Positions 1 through 10,900 are shown, numbered from the stretch's first letter. The stretch: DNA of 64,000 nt from Aplysia californica (GCF_000002075.1 NW_004797650.1:681900-745899), one strand, 5' to 3'. Notes: a model not told the origin generated them from the sequence alone. A program made the numbers and translations.

Positions 1-100
1 TATATATATTATAAATATAAAATAAATATACAAACATAATAAGTACACAATTACACTCTTAGCGGTCTTAGCCCCCCTCCCCCAACACACAAACATATAT

Positions 101-582
101 TACGTGTCATGGCCCGGTGGAATCAGGCGCTCGTCAATTTTGGGACATGTGGAGTTATTGGTATCATCTTAAAACCGGTCCATTTGCCTTGCTTTTGAAG
201 GGAAAAAAATATCCATTTATTTGCCTTGCTTTTGATGGAAAAAAATATCGATTTATCTTTTGTACAAGTCAAGATATTGGTGAATGAAGGAGGTAGGGAT
301 CGCCTGGTTTCAGAGATAAAATTAGCGAGAAAATGACAGCCAAAGTTGCGTTATTTCCGTAGTTTGAAAGTCCGTGGGAACTGAAAATTTACATCTTAGA
401 TGCCTTTAATCAAAGTTTTTCAGTAAAATCCACACAGGAATGTTTTCTGTAATGGCATGAAAGGTGTTGAGCCAACAACAACAAATTTTGATTTTAAAAA
501 TTCAAAGCCTGAGGGAAAATGCCAGTTTCTTCACTTTCACTATTTTGACGAGCGCCTGATTTTACAACGCTGCCTCGCATAT
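101..582 (-). mobile_element. MITE-T copy 1 (non-autonomous DNA transposon)
   Basis: The two ends are inverted repeats about 37 bp long that share the core GAATCAGGCGCTCGTCAA. Two further copies lie at 29215-29662 and 35393-35820; this one is in the opposite orientation to them. The interior has no coding capacity. The short open frame starting at 457 is part of the element and not a gene. Superfamily is not assigned, because the target duplication is not clear. Confidence 0.7.
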
Positions 583-815
583 ACACTCTATCCCCAGTCC
601 CCACCCATCCCCTTTACACACACATATACACTCAAAAATTCACCCCCTCCCCCTTTTCCCCCTGCCAATTTACACATAAATCCCCCTCTCATACATACAT
701 GTATATACACGCTAAACCTCTGATACCCCCTGCCCCCCCCCAACCCTCATACACACACAAATACATATACGTTAAACCTCTGCCCTCCCCTAGGTATACA
801 TTCAAAACAAACATT
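583..815. repeat. C-rich and CA-rich low-complexity tract
   Basis: Runs of CCCC mixed with CACACATA form a degenerate simple repeat between the MITE and the LINE fragment. No gene is visible in it. Confidence 0.7.
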
Positions 816-2090
816 CTTAACCTCTGATCGGAAAAAGCCTTGTACATGACCTTTGTTGATTTAACAAAGGCGTTCGAAACCGTTGGTCGTAAAGGCTTTT
901 GGAAAACCCTAGCGAAGTACGGTTGTCCACCAAAGTTAATAACTATGGTGAGCCATGAACACATTAAATTTGTCTAGAGAAATCGTGATATGTCTGGAGC
1001 TTTTTGAGTGACAAATGGAGTGAAGCAGGTCTGTGTGATGACACCACCATTTTTCAGCATCATGTTCTCAGCGATGATGCATGAAGAGCTCCAGCGCTCC
1101 CCTGCAGGCATTGACATCAGGTACAGACTGGACAGCAGTAAAGTCTTCAACTCTCATAGGCTGCAGACAAAAACAAAAACTAGCACAATGCATGTCTGTG
1201 AGCTGCTATTTGCCGATGGTTGCGCGCTACTTGCTCTTTAAAAAAGCCCAGCATGCAAAAACGTGTAGATCCGTTTTCAAATGCATGTGAAACCTTCGGA
1301 CTTACAATAAGCACAGAAAAGACAGAAGTTCTCTTCCAGCCTGTCGCTGGTGATATGCAGACCATCCCTCCTATAATCGATATACATTAAACAACACTGA
1401 GCAAGGTTGACAGCTTTAAATATCTTGGCCGTTTTCAATCTTCAAAGGCTCACATCGAAGCAGAAATAGCTTTAGGTATGAATAAAGCTAGTGCACCCTT
1501 TGGCAGACTCAGAGCAAATATCTGGGACTGCTGTGGCATTGTATGGTGCGCGATTTGGATGGTGGTACCAATGCCATTCCAAGAACCTTAATCATTTCAT
1601 GAAATGCCTCAGGAGGGTTCTTGGCATCAAAAGGAAGTATAAAATACCAGACGCCGAAGTTCTCAAAAGGGCAAATGCTGAGAGTCTATTTTCTAACCTC
1701 AAAAGGGCTCAACTTCGCTGGGTTGGCCATTTTGTAAGAATGCCAAACTTCATAACTCCAAAGGCTGTATTCTATTTTGAACTGTCCTTTGGGTCGAAGC
1801 ACAAGGTTGGCGCACCAAAAAGGCGCTACAAAGACACCCTAAATATGTCCCTGAAGGTCTTCAACACAAATACTTCAACAAGGAGAGCCTAGTTCGTGAC
1901 AAACCCAGCTAGAGAGCAGCCGTCACAGTGAGCAGCAAATCATATGAGGCTTCACGAAAAAGAAATGCTGAAATCAAGAGAGAAGTCCGCTTGATGCACA
2001 CAATCACAAGTGGAAATGGAGCTTCTAAATATTCTAAATGTGGCAACTTTTCTCTGTTAGAATAGGTCTCATTAACCAATTCAGAAGCCA
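816..2090 (+). mobile_element. Decayed non-LTR retrotransposon (LINE) fragment, reverse transcriptase to C-terminus
   Basis: Broken plus-strand frames encode reverse transcriptase pieces: MTFVDLTKAFETVGRKGFWK (palm), VTNGVKQVCVMTP, then LLFADGCALL, where the catalytic FADD has become FADG. These are followed by the thumb and C-terminal block YLGRFQSSKAHIEAEI, LRRVLGIKRKYKIPDAEVL and RAQLRWVGHFVRMP. The last part, near 2030-2090, still recalls the Cys/His finger that ends this LINE family. The 5' half (endonuclease and fingers domain) is missing, and several stops and frameshifts interrupt it. This type is common in cnidarian and molluscan genomes. I leave the clade open (RTE/Jockey-like). It sits in an intron, or 5' of the visible exons, of the plus-strand gene. 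Confidence 0.8.
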
Positions 2091-2347
2091 CAAGTCATCT
2101 CAACCTTAGATTCTTCGAATTCTTTTATTTCGCTGGAGAAATAATATATATTCTCCTCTCTGAATATATTGGTCATTGTCAGAATTGACGTTCTAGCTAT
2201 TATTATTAAACCTCTAACAACCCTCCCCCCTCATACACATGCACATATTCTAAACCTCTGCCCCTAACCCCCCCCCCTCACACACACGCATATATTATAT
2301 CTAATCTAAGCATATGACCACCCCCCCTCCTTTCCCCTCCCCTGCAG

Positions 2348-2462
2348 GTCCCTTTCCACCCCCTTCCCGCCGAGAATGCCCACCGGAGCTAGTGTCCAGC
2401 CAACTGACTCTGTGTTGGGAGGACATCCAATCAGTCGGACCTTCCATCGAAAACGTCTGCAG
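2348..2462 (+). CDS. Cys-patterned gene, visible exon 1
   Basis: A strong pyrimidine tract and CAG precede it, and GTACCA follows. It opens with two bases of a split codon. The open frame includes CPPELVSSQLTLCWEDI and ends in the first two bases of an arginine codon. The other two frames give either a stop or no sensible protein. Confidence 0.6.
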
Positions 2463-5400
2463 GTACCATCTTGTTACAGTTAGTTAGAGAAAAGAGACTA
2501 GTCAAAGAGTGACAGCGTCACGGCATATTACAAGGTCAGCATAAAGTGAGAGTTGTTCGCCCTCTTTGTGATAAGAATATGCTATACTAGCTCTGTACCC
2601 GTTCGATGAACGTACTTAAAAGAATCGACCGTCGAGTCAGGGTGGAAGCAGTGCGCACTGCTTGTGAACGGAAGCCTCATTTGTTTACAAGGCGTCTTAG
2701 AAAACGGACTTTCCCAAGATTGGATCTAAACGGATCTAATGAAAAACAGAAAATTAAACTACTTTGACTACGTAGTCTAAACAGCCGTATGCACTGCTCA
2801 CCGTCGAACGCTCCGTATCCCGGACTCTAGCATGGAGATCATCAGGAGAGAATGCGTCGCTGTTTCGGGCTCTTCCTCTCTACAGCTTTTCTGACGCACC
2901 GAGCCCCCTCACCGATGTGAGGTCTCCATGTTAGTTCGACTGTTTTCCTCTGCTGCCAACTTTAGGATTCATTCCAGCTTGAGTCCTCTCGCTTCAACCA
3001 GATCCAATGACTGGCTTTCTCTGCTGTCTCCTGAAGGGAGTTTGTGAGTTCGTTGCTTTTCTTTGCAGTAAGTCCTGCCACTCTCATCCACTTACGGGCG
3101 CTTGTTGCTACAAAACCTCTGCATCCTACCTCTACCGGAAAATGGGTTGCCTTCCATCCTGCCTCCTCACATTGTTCGACGAGTGCCTCGTAACGGTTTT
3201 CTTTCCGCTCATGAGCGGCATAGATATTGTCCTCGTGGGGCACCGTGAGCTCTACCAAGTGTACCTCTTTGTCTTTTTCCTCCCATAACACAATGTCTGG
3301 CTTTTTCGTAGTTGGAATGGGGAAGAATCTCTCAAAGCCTTTTAAGTCAGCAGCTACTTCCCATGTGCCTCCGCTCTGGTCTTTCATGGCTTCGTTCGTT
3401 TTCTTTCTTTTGGCAACCTTGCTTCCTTGCGGAACGAACGCAGTCTTGGTGGGTCCATGCTTCTGTATCTTGGGGGCATATTTTCCTTCTTCCACCTGTT
3501 GTGTCGCCATTTTCGTGAGCACTTTCAACACCTCGTTGTGTCTCCAGGTGTATCTGTTAAGAGCTAGGTTGCAGTTTGACAAAATATGCTTCATGGTTCC
3601 TAGCTTACCGCATCTACACTTGTTGTCCTCCTGTACCTTCCATCTGACAAGGTTCACCGGTGAAGGCAGAACATCATACGTAGACCGGAGAAGAAAGCTC
3701 AGCCTTGATGTATTCCACTTCCAGATGTCACTCCACCCGACTTTTCTTTCCACAACATGCTCTTCCCATCTGGTCATTTGTCCTTGCTGGCTACACTGGA
3801 TGAGATGAATTTCTCGCCTCTCTGCCTCCATCTTTTGCATATGTCTTGTTGCAGCTTTTCTTCTGTCTCGCTGAGACATTTTCCTGAAAGGTCTAAAGTC
3901 GCCATTACCTAGCCCTAATCTGTCAGGTTGCGCTGGACCGACAATGTCCCCATGCTCCAATGCAGAGATGATCTCGTTAGCTGCAACTTCTGCCTTCCAC
4001 TTTCTGGCTGTTTTGACATCTGGAGGTTTTCCACTGATCTCCTTATCCCTTGATTCTCTCAACATCAAAACGGTTCTAATCTTGCCTGCTTTGTAGATCT
4101 CCACAATTGACGTGAGAGGTAGTTGAAGCGCACCTCTATGTCTGTACAGGGATGACGTGTTAATGGTACGGGGTAGCCCCAGCCACTTCCTGATGTAGCT
4201 GTTACACTTTCTTTCGATCATCTCAACTCTTGACAAAGCAACTTCATACATTGTCAGTGGCCACGCCAATCGAGGGTAGAGGGCAAACTGTAGACACCAT
4301 ATCTTGTGCTTTCCTGGAAGCTTTGTCTGGTCAATTGCTTTCAGCCCATTTTCAGCCTGCTTCATGATTTCCACGCCTTGACTCCTATCAGACAGAGTTC
4401 CTGAGTACCACCGACCCAAACTTTTCACGGGTTGTTCTTTTACTGTGGGCATTTGCTCCCCTGCAATTGTGAACTTCAGTTGCTTCTGTTTTCCTTTGTT
4501 AATAGTCAGGCTTCTAGACTTTTTAGCTTTAAACTTCATCCTGGCCCAGGTGATAAGCTTATCGAGCCGATTCAACACACTTTGCATTGTCTATATCAGA
4601 CTCCTTAATTAAACTGTGCACCCTTTAAATGGTTCTGTTCAACCGCAAATTTGTGGGGGGTTTTCAAATTCGAAAGTTAAGTGGTTCGGAGGTTTTAGAC
4701 GACCAAAGTGACGAACTTTCACAAAATAATAGTTGGGTACCCGTTTGATGAACGAACTCAAAAGAATCGATCGTCAAATCATTGTGGAAACAGTGCGCAC
4801 TGCTTGTGAACGGAAGCCTCACTTGTTTACAGGACTTTCCCAAGATTATATCTAAACGAAACTTATGAAAAACTGAAAATTAAACTACAGTGACTTCAGA
4901 CTCCTTAATACAATTGTGCACCCTTTAATTGTTCCTGAACCACCGCTATTTTTTTTTTCAAATTTGAAATTTAAGTGGTTCGGAAGTTTTAGGCAACCAA
5001 AATGACGAACTTTTACAAATAATATAGATATAGATGATGCAATCTTGGTTAAAATTACTTCTTTTGTGATCTTCAAAATCCATTTTTTTTTTAAAGAGTC
5101 ATCAACCGCGATTTATTTTGTTACTTTTGTCACACTTGTTCCGATTTTGATATTGCCTATATTTTTACGATAAGATGTAGTTTTAAACAAGTTTTTAAAC
5201 GAACCTCTTGTCGTCGGAGGAGCCGCGGCCTCGGGCCTACCAACTGCATCGAAAATCATGCACAGCTTGTTTGTTTTTTTCTTCGTCCGGTCGGACGGAA
5301 GGTGTGGATAAAGACACACTTCAGCGATGCCAATGCTACGGATTGACACAATGGTGCCAGCCTTGATATCTACGACCTGAAACACTTACCACTTTTTGCA

Positions 5401-6249
5401 GGGCCCAAAGGCGTTTGCTCAACTGTATAGACAACGTGACCCGCAACTGCCCTAGCGTGGACGCCACGGCAACAGAAACCATCAACAACGTTCGAGGAGA
5501 CTACGCAAAGTACTGTAAGTCTGTATGAAATGCTAATTACAATACAGACATGATAGATGAATAATTAGCGTTTCCATAGCGCAATTTCCCAATCAGTAGC
5601 AAGCCCTGTGGGCTTTACAATAGATAATATCATTACTTCAGCAGATCCAAGAACACCAAGAAACATCCTCCGGGAAGCACACAGCGCAAGGATCTGATAA
5701 AGCTTTCAAACGTCTGACAAGATCATTCTCTATATCAAATACCCATTGTTTAAAATGCATCTTCCAAAGACACAACATCGGGCCTCTGACACAAAGATCG
5801 TGTATAATTATCAAGATAGTTCACTCTTCTCTTTTGGGCTAATTAAAATGTGTCAACAAAATTCGGTTGCACCCTCTTCGAAAAAGCGTTGACTTTGCGA
5901 ACAGAGTTACCCTGCTTTTGTGTGAAAAACAATAAAAGTGAAATTAACAAACTGTGCTATTCCTATTCTTCTTTTGGAGAAACAGAAGATAGCTTCAAAA
6001 CAAAGACTGCAGTGCCATCTGAAACAAAGCGCGGATTTCTGCGGACACTTTTTTTGGCTGTGTGAACAATCTTGTTATGTACGATCTTTGTCTGGCCCGG
6101 GATTCGACCCATGACCTCACGACGCTCATGTGTGAGAATCCGAGAGCCTAACCACTAGCCCAACAAAACCACTACCTGTACTTCATTTTATACAAACTAG
6201 GCCTACGTGCCCTGTTTGTGTGTAGTGTTGGACATGACACTCTTCTATT

Positions 6250-6335
<86 letters not shown>

Positions 6336-7275
6336 ACAACATCTTCATTGTGACAACAGCAAACAATTTCAGCCTGTAGACTGCTATATACAGGTATTGT
6401 CTAACTTTTTTTGAGAAGTAAGACACCTGCAACATACAAAGGCAAGAGGTCAATTATGAGGTGGAAAAAAGCTTTTCAACAGTAGAAGAGTTTTATAATT
6501 CTACTTTTTGTCATTCTTTTCACTTTTGTTGGGTCGTGTGTCTGTTTGTTTGTTTGTTTGGTTGGTTGGTTGGTTGGGGGGGGGGGTTGGTGGGGGGGGT
6601 GGGAGGGGCGAGTTGTGGGGGGGGAGGGAGGTTTGTTTGTTTTCGGGTTGTTGTTTTTTGGGGGGGGGTTGATCTTTTCCCTTTTCTTCCTTGGAGACTG
6701 TCTCCCTCCCTTTTGTCCCTTTGAGAGTTTCTTCCTCTCTTTTCTTCGTGTATTTCTCCTCCACTTTTTTGTAGCTAAAAGATGCATTTTAAATGAAAAA
6801 CGTTATTATCAAAATCGTACGAAAGTTGTTAATTTTCTAAATGATTTTTAAAGGAAGCGTTTGGGCTCGCCTTGAAATCTTGGAGCCTGTGTTTGTCTAA
6901 TGGTAAGTGGGCCCACCCGTCCGGATGAGTGTGTATATTTTTTCACAATTAATGTGTTTAGAAGTTGTCGTAGATTGTCAATAACTCAGTAAGTTTTCGT
7001 TGTCTATCCACAAACCTATACAGATACATGTACCAGAACGTGTCATTATGGAAGGCCCCAACTCTCTCCTTTCTCTCCTTTTTTTCATTTTTTGTAAGTG
7101 TTTTACGGAGCTCGCAACTGCATACGGTCATATGAGTGCGCGGGACACATTAAACGTATTCAGTTGGTAGGAAATTTTGAATTTTGCCCAGGTGGCGGCC
7201 AAAGCCAACTCTTATCGATTCTTTCTCTCCGCAGGTCAAACAAAGAACAACAGGGCCACAGAGAACAATAACTGA
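2348..7275 (+). CDS. 3' half of a small cysteine-patterned, probably secreted protein; family not recognised
   Basis: Three exons join in phase (115, 113 and 41 nt) and end at a TGA. The visible protein is about 90 residues. It carries six cysteines spaced C-x12-C-x14-C-x8-C-x7-C-x22-C, with segments such as CPPELVSSQLTLCWEDI, LLNCIDNVTRNC and VRGDYAKYC, then a short polar tail. This helical, evenly spaced cysteine layout is typical of small extracellular invertebrate proteins; that reading is inference. The first visible exon needs one base from an upstream exon, so the start, and any signal peptide, lies 5' of 2348 and was not found. The first intron contains the REL-endonuclease LINE and the second contains microsatellites. 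The gene converges on MIOS. Confidence 0.6.
2588..2766. repeat. Dispersed repeat X copy A, left half
   Basis: This matches 4732-4895 closely (TACCCGTTCGATGAACG, GTGCGCACTGCTTGTGAACG). It stops where the LINE begins, and the matching right half resumes at 4598. Confidence 0.7.
2767..4597 (-). mobile_element. 5'-truncated LINE with restriction-like endonuclease (R2/R4/NeSL-type)
   Basis: The insert lies between the two halves of repeat X copy A. It is truncated just downstream of where the reverse-transcriptase YxDD box would lie. It keeps the RT thumb, a Cys/His knuckle, the endonuclease and a 3' UTR of about 195 bp. The long intact frame shows a fairly recent insertion compared with the other LINE fragments here. 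It lies antisense inside an intron of the plus-strand gene. Confidence 0.8.
2962..4587 (-). CDS. LINE ORF2 C-terminal half: RT thumb, Cys/His knuckle, REL endonuclease
   Basis: This is an open frame of 541 codons. Residues about 1-160 are RT thumb (KSRSLTINKG, VKSLGRWYSG, IRKWLGLPRTINTSSLYRHR). Around residue 325 lies the knuckle CRCGKLGTMKHILSNC. Near residue 435 the restriction-like endonuclease motifs appear: KPDIVLWEE followed by VHLVELTVP and the ENRYEALV helix, the PD-(D/E)xK-like arrangement of site-specific LINEs. The N-terminal DNA-binding fingers and the RT palm are absent, so it cannot be active alone. It is unrelated to host genes. Confidence 0.85.
   Translation of the reverse strand: MQSVLNRLDKLITWARMKFKAKKSRSLTINKGKQKQLKFTIAGEQMPTVKEQPVKSLGRWYSGTLSDRSQGVEIMKQAENGLKAIDQTKLPGKHKIWCLQFALYPRLAWPLTMYEVALSRVEMIERKCNSYIRKWLGLPRTINTSSLYRHRGALQLPLTSIVEIYKAGKIRTVLMLRESRDKEISGKPPDVKTARKWKAEVAANEIISALEHGDIVGPAQPDRLGLGNGDFRPFRKMSQRDRRKAATRHMQKMEAERREIHLIQCSQQGQMTRWEEHVVERKVGWSDIWKWNTSRLSFLLRSTYDVLPSPVNLVRWKVQEDNKCRCGKLGTMKHILSNCNLALNRYTWRHNEVLKVLTKMATQQVEEGKYAPKIQKHGPTKTAFVPQGSKVAKRKKTNEAMKDQSGGTWEVAADLKGFERFFPIPTTKKPDIVLWEEKDKEVHLVELTVPHEDNIYAAHERKENRYEALVEQCEEAGWKATHFPVEVGCRGFVATSARKWMRVAGLTAKKSNELTNSLQETAEKASHWIWLKREDSSWNES
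4598..4731. repeat. Dispersed repeat X copy A, right half
   Basis: This corresponds to 4896-5030 of copy B (ACTCCTTAAT, TGTGCACCCTTTAA, AGTGGTTCGGAGGTTTTAG). Together with 2588-2766 it rebuilds a whole repeat that was split by the LINE. Confidence 0.7.
4732..5030. repeat. Dispersed repeat X copy B, uninterrupted
   Basis: A whole copy of about 300 bp lies directly next to copy A in the same orientation. It begins GGGTACCCGTTTGATGAACG and ends in an AT-rich run. No terminal inverted repeats or coding frames are visible. Class unknown. Confidence 0.65.
5031..5401. other. No supported feature
   Basis: This is intron sequence with one 90-codon minus-strand open frame (5113-5385) that has no recognisable domain or convincing splice context. 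The last 20 bases are the acceptor region of the next plus-strand exon. Confidence 0.5.
5402..5514 (+). CDS. Cys-patterned gene, visible exon 2
   Basis: The exon is preceded by CTTTTTGCAG and followed by GTAAGT. The open frame gives AQRRLLNCIDNVTRNC and INNVRGDYAKY, and the last base T starts a cysteine codon completed by the next exon. Phase agrees on both sides. Confidence 0.65.
6088..6166 (-). mobile_element. SINE-C head fragment (tRNA-derived)
   Basis: Read on the minus strand, it has a box A-like GGGCTAGTGGTTAGG and a box B-like GGGTCGAATCCC, as in the longer SINE at 37955. The acceptor-stem pairing of a true tRNA is not evident. Confidence 0.6.
6253..6333. repeat. (TA)n microsatellite
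   Basis: A pure TA run of about 80 bases. Confidence 0.95.
6536..6672. repeat. G-rich TTTG/GGGG low-complexity tract
   Basis: Runs of 7-9 G alternate with TTTG repeats. The plus strand could form G-quadruplexes (inference). Open frames here are low-complexity artefacts. Confidence 0.7.
7235..7275 (+). CDS. Cys-patterned gene, last coding exon
   Basis: The acceptor is TTTCTCTCCGCAG. GT completes the cysteine codon, then a polar tail QTKNNRATENNN and TGA follow. The phase fit and the acceptor are the evidence, because the peptide itself is too short to recognise. Confidence 0.55.
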
Positions 7276-7790
7276 GGTGTGACTCAATGGAAGACAAACC
7301 AAGAAGACCTAGCCATGAGTCATATTATCTCAAAGATATTTGTCATGTCACTCATAATTGATCAATGATGTCTTCTTATCTCAATTATGCTTTCTTTTTT
7401 CAGTGGTCTTCATATCTTAATGACGCCTTCTTATTTCAATTCTGCATTATTATCTCAACTCCTTGTCATCCCAGTAATGTCTTGTTGTCTCGTGTATGCA
7501 TTATTATCTCTATGTCTCGTTAGCTCAATAATGTCTTGTTATCTCAGTGTCTTTTTATCTCAATGATGTCTTCTATCTCAATTATGTATTATTATCTCAA
7601 TAGTGTCTTGTTATCTCAATGTCTTATTATCTCAATAATGTCATGTCTTCTTACCTCAATAATGTCTTGTTATCTCAATGAACTGTTGAAAATATAAAAC
7701 ATCGTCTCTTTATCCAATACCTCCATACTTGTCAATAGGGCCCATACCATATGACTTGGACACAAACAACAATACAAAGAAAATAAACAT
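7276..7790 (+). other. Probable 3' UTR of the Cys-patterned gene
   Basis: It follows the stop codon. The region 7310-7690 is a degenerate minisatellite of about 20 bp based on TATCTCAATAATGTCTTGT. No further exon is seen. Confidence 0.4.
7782..7787 (+). terminator. Candidate polyadenylation signal AATAAA
   Basis: A canonical hexamer lies about 500 bases after the stop of the plus-strand gene. Expression evidence is lacking. Confidence 0.35.
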
Positions 7791-7927
7791 TTCGCCCAAT
7801 GGCAGGTGTTCAGTTTGTTTGAATTATTTCCAGCAATTTCTCCACAGCACTTCCTTCAGGGGACTGATACTGTGGTTTCATCGTTTGTATTGTTAATGAT
7901 AGGGAGGAAACTGTTTCAGTTTGGTAA

Positions 7928-8198
7928 GTAGTAAGAGCTTTACGGCGTTCGCAACTGCATAGGTCACATGAGCGTGCGAGACACAAGTTGATTGTACTCA
8001 CGTTAGTATCTAAAGATGAAAAGTAAAAATTCAGTTTAAAATCAGCAATTTCATGTGCTTGAAATAGCACTGCTTACATTATGTTAGTTTGTTTGAGTAA
8101 AGAGATGTCCATTGACACAATAATAGTCATTTAGTGCTGTGGAAAAAGTAAGACAGACGACAGAAACAACAGAGGGGAAAGTAAAGAAGTAAGACCTA
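7928..8198 (-). mobile_element. SINE-A copy
   Basis: The plus strand shows the family tail first (GCTTTACGGCGTTCGCAACT), then the body beginning GAGTAAAGAGATGTCCATTG and ending near AAGTAAAGAAGTAAGACCT. It is therefore read on the minus strand, like every other copy. Confidence 0.65.
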
Positions 8199-8453
8199 AT
8201 AATAATAATAATAATGAAGATCATTTCTATAGCGCCCACTCTCGTGTAAACACAACTCTAGGCGCTTTACATAAATGCATGTAAGAACAATATTCATGCA
8301 CGCGACACAAACACACACACACACACACACACAAATCCACACACTCATATACACACAAATACACACATATACACATACACACACACAAACACACGCATGC
8401 ACACTCACGAACACATAACACGCACACATGTGCACACACATGTATGCCAAACA

Positions 8454-8512
<59 letters not shown>

Positions 8513-9045
8513 CTACTTGCTTATCACACGCACACGATTACACATCGTCACGAAATGAACATAAAATAATATATACACTGCAATTCACAAAATACATAAA
8601 TGGATTCATAGACATTTACATAACATTGTATTGAACATGAATCTACTGACTTAAAAAGGATGTCATTAAATGTGTCTTTAAAGATTTTTTAAAATTTAGA
8701 CTCAGATGTTGTATGTCTCAAGGGTTGGGGAAGAGAGTTCCAAACTTACGGAGCAAGGTGGGCAAACGATCTTTCAGCTAATTTTTTACCGCCTTTTCTG
8801 GGAACTCTTAAAAGATACTGATCGCCTGATCTTAGTGATCTAGATGGAACATAAATCTGGATGAGATTTCTAAGATATGAGGGAGCTTTGTTATTGACAC
8901 ATTTATGACATAATATTGCAATTTTATATGACATTCTAGCTGACACGGGAAGCCAATGCAACGTTCTTAACATGGGAGTAATGTGGTCCCTCTTCTTTTT
9001 CGTTAGTACAAGCCTAGCAGCATGATTTTGAAAACGTTGTAACTA
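8190..9045 (-). mobile_element. CR1/L2-like LINE 3' fragment
   Basis: The minus strand encodes the typical RT C-terminus: LQRFQNHAARLVLTKKKRDH, LHWLPVSARMSYKIA, APSYLRNLIQIYVPSRSLRS, then VWNSLP after one stop. The 3' UTR ends in a TGTAAAGCGCCTAGAG block and an ATT repeat, as in CR1/L2-type elements. CA microsatellites have expanded inside the UTR. Confidence 0.8.
8309..8512. repeat. (CA)n microsatellite, interrupted
   Basis: CA runs are broken by short ATACA and GCATG variants; the longest pure stretch is about 50 bases. Confidence 0.95.
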
Positions 9046-9889
9046 CCAGTGGCATCCTCCAACCACCCGCTCTTACATTTTAGAGTTAACACCCCAACGG
9101 ACTTCATGAACTTAAGAATTCTGTTGAGATCAGCGTGCCGAACAAATTCTTTGAACTGGTACATTTACACTTAATTAAGTATTTCCTTCGGGTCTTTCCA
9201 AAGTCCAGACATTCTATGAAGATAGAGTCTATGTTTGATCATAAAGTTGGAATTGAATCTGACACCAAACATTTTGTTTCTGGTATTTATGTGGTAAGAG
9301 GGGTGTGACCAATGGGCTATTTTGCTCAACTAAGTTTTCGTGGGCCCAACTTGGGCATCGTATTGTGGAGCTTATTATTCATTTGTCTTGTTCGCTACAT
9401 TGGTCCTTTCAGACTGGAGAAATTGTCTCTTTGGGAATTACCACACTGGATTAATGTACAATTTGTACATCATTGGGGGGTGGGGGGAGCTGTTGACAGC
9501 AGGTTGGACGAATGATGAGGATCGTAGTAGTTCAAATCCCTAACGAGTTTTTCTTGAACTCTGGTTTGCTCGGGACAGTTTACCTCAATGATACTCAATG
9601 AGGACGCCTACTCCGGTTATTCAACAACACTTGAAAACGCTGTGTTTCTGGGCATTTCAGCTTTGGAAAAGGAGTAGGCCCTATAGCTTCATGATTTTAT
9701 TCAGATTTTTCAAATAATTTTACCTATCTGAAATCCAAAAAGACAAACAATAACACGTATGTTATGAAATTAGCAGAATCGTGTTTTCGATATGCGTATG
9801 ATTGTGACAGTTCCAAATGTGTTACATCATGGCCTTTGGTCTGCTGTCGGACATATCATGTATCCATTTTTTTTTTTGGTTTTAGTAAG

Positions 9890-10461
9890 AGTTTTACGGC
9901 ACTTGTAACACAAGCCGATCTATTTTTTATTTGTTTGAGTAAAGAGTAGCACACCGATACAATAATGGTCAGTTAGTGCTAGGACTAAGACAGTTTTAGT
10001 TTTAGTAAGGTTTTACGGCGTTCGCAACTGCATAAAGTCATATGAGCGCCAAGGGGTGAATGTCAATAGAGAAGTCCAAATGGGGAATCAGGGTTGCTCT
10101 ACTCACCTCTCTAGCCTCAACAGCACAAAGTCTGCTCCGACTATCAAGGCACCCCGGAAATAATAATTCACAAGAAAGTGACAAACATGCAATAGAAGTA
10201 GAGGAAAAAATGACGATAGTAAGGATGAGGAAAGAAAAAGCAGCAGTTACCCCTATGTCGTTCCGGCACAATAGCAGCATGACATTGATAAATCAGCCCA
10301 TTTACAATTCTACTGTGCCTAAGAGCATGTTAATATTCCCCCTTTGGGAATGGCCTAAAGACATTTCAGTAAGTAGCACCGCCCTGGTACAGGACAGACA
10401 GACAGAATCAACAGAGGGAAAGTAAAGAAGTAGGACCTGCCAATGGCGCCTTCTAACCACA
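9890..10461 (-). mobile_element. Nested SINE-A copies
   Basis: One copy (body starting GAGTAAAGAGTAGCACACCG) is interrupted at about 9990 by a full-length copy of about 395 bp with the long-type body (GTGAATGTCAATAGAGAAGT through GGAATGGCCTAAAGACAT). The first copy resumes at about 10392 with CAGAGGGAAAGTAAAGAAG. Confidence 0.65.
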
Positions 10462-10612
10462 CACCAAGTAAGTCATATAAGTGTGGAAGATTAGAGGTTT
10501 TACAAGAGAGTAACACACACAAAAAGAAGGAGAAAATAGGACGATACATGTTTGATAGGGAAAAAGAAGCAAACCATACCATACCACCTGCTAATCATCC
10601 CCATGTATCCAT
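10462..10612 (-). mobile_element. SINE-A copy, short type
   Basis: It shows the blocks GTTTTACAAGAGAGTAACA and GAAGCAAACCATACC shared with the copies at 17011, 24528, 24768, 27067, 48762 and 52057. Confidence 0.65.
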
Positions 10613-10830
10613 TACATCCTTAGAGACTCTTAGTCTTTACCCACTTGACCAAGTCTTGCCAGAGATGGGTACTAGATCTGGAAGTACCACAGTTCAAATA
10701 ACCTCATAGAGTAAAGCAACAAGACCAAGAAAAATATGGATCGACAGAGTCACAGGAACCCTTAAAATAAACAGGATGACAATCCAAAAGGGTAACACCG
10801 GCCCACATCCAAAAATTGCATCTCCTTTTA

Positions 10831-10900
10831 GCTTTAGTAAGGTTTTACTGCGCTCTCAACTGCATAAGGTCATATGAGCGCCAAGGGGTGGATACTCGCA
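10831..10900 (-). mobile_element. SINE-A tail fragment
   Basis: Only the shared tail (TAAGGTTTTACTGCGCTCTC, CATAAGGTCATATGAGCGCC) is present. Confidence 0.6.

Larger units (their letters stand above)
5515..7234. other. Intron of the Cys-patterned gene
   Basis: It holds a tRNA-derived SINE head, a long TA microsatellite, a G-rich tract and, near 7088-7160, a SINE-A tail (TTTTACGGAGCTCGCAACTG). Nothing else is recognised. Confidence 0.5.

Noticed and set aside
5113-5385. A 90-codon minus-strand open frame with a methionine start
   Set aside because: No recognisable domain, no convincing splice signals and no neighbour evidence; it overlaps the acceptor region of the plus-strand exon.
6461-6851. 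Overlapping proline-rich and glycine-rich open frames on both strands
   Set aside because: They come from the G-rich low-complexity tract.
8196-8510. Cysteine/valine repeat open frames
   Set aside because: Translation of a CA microsatellite.
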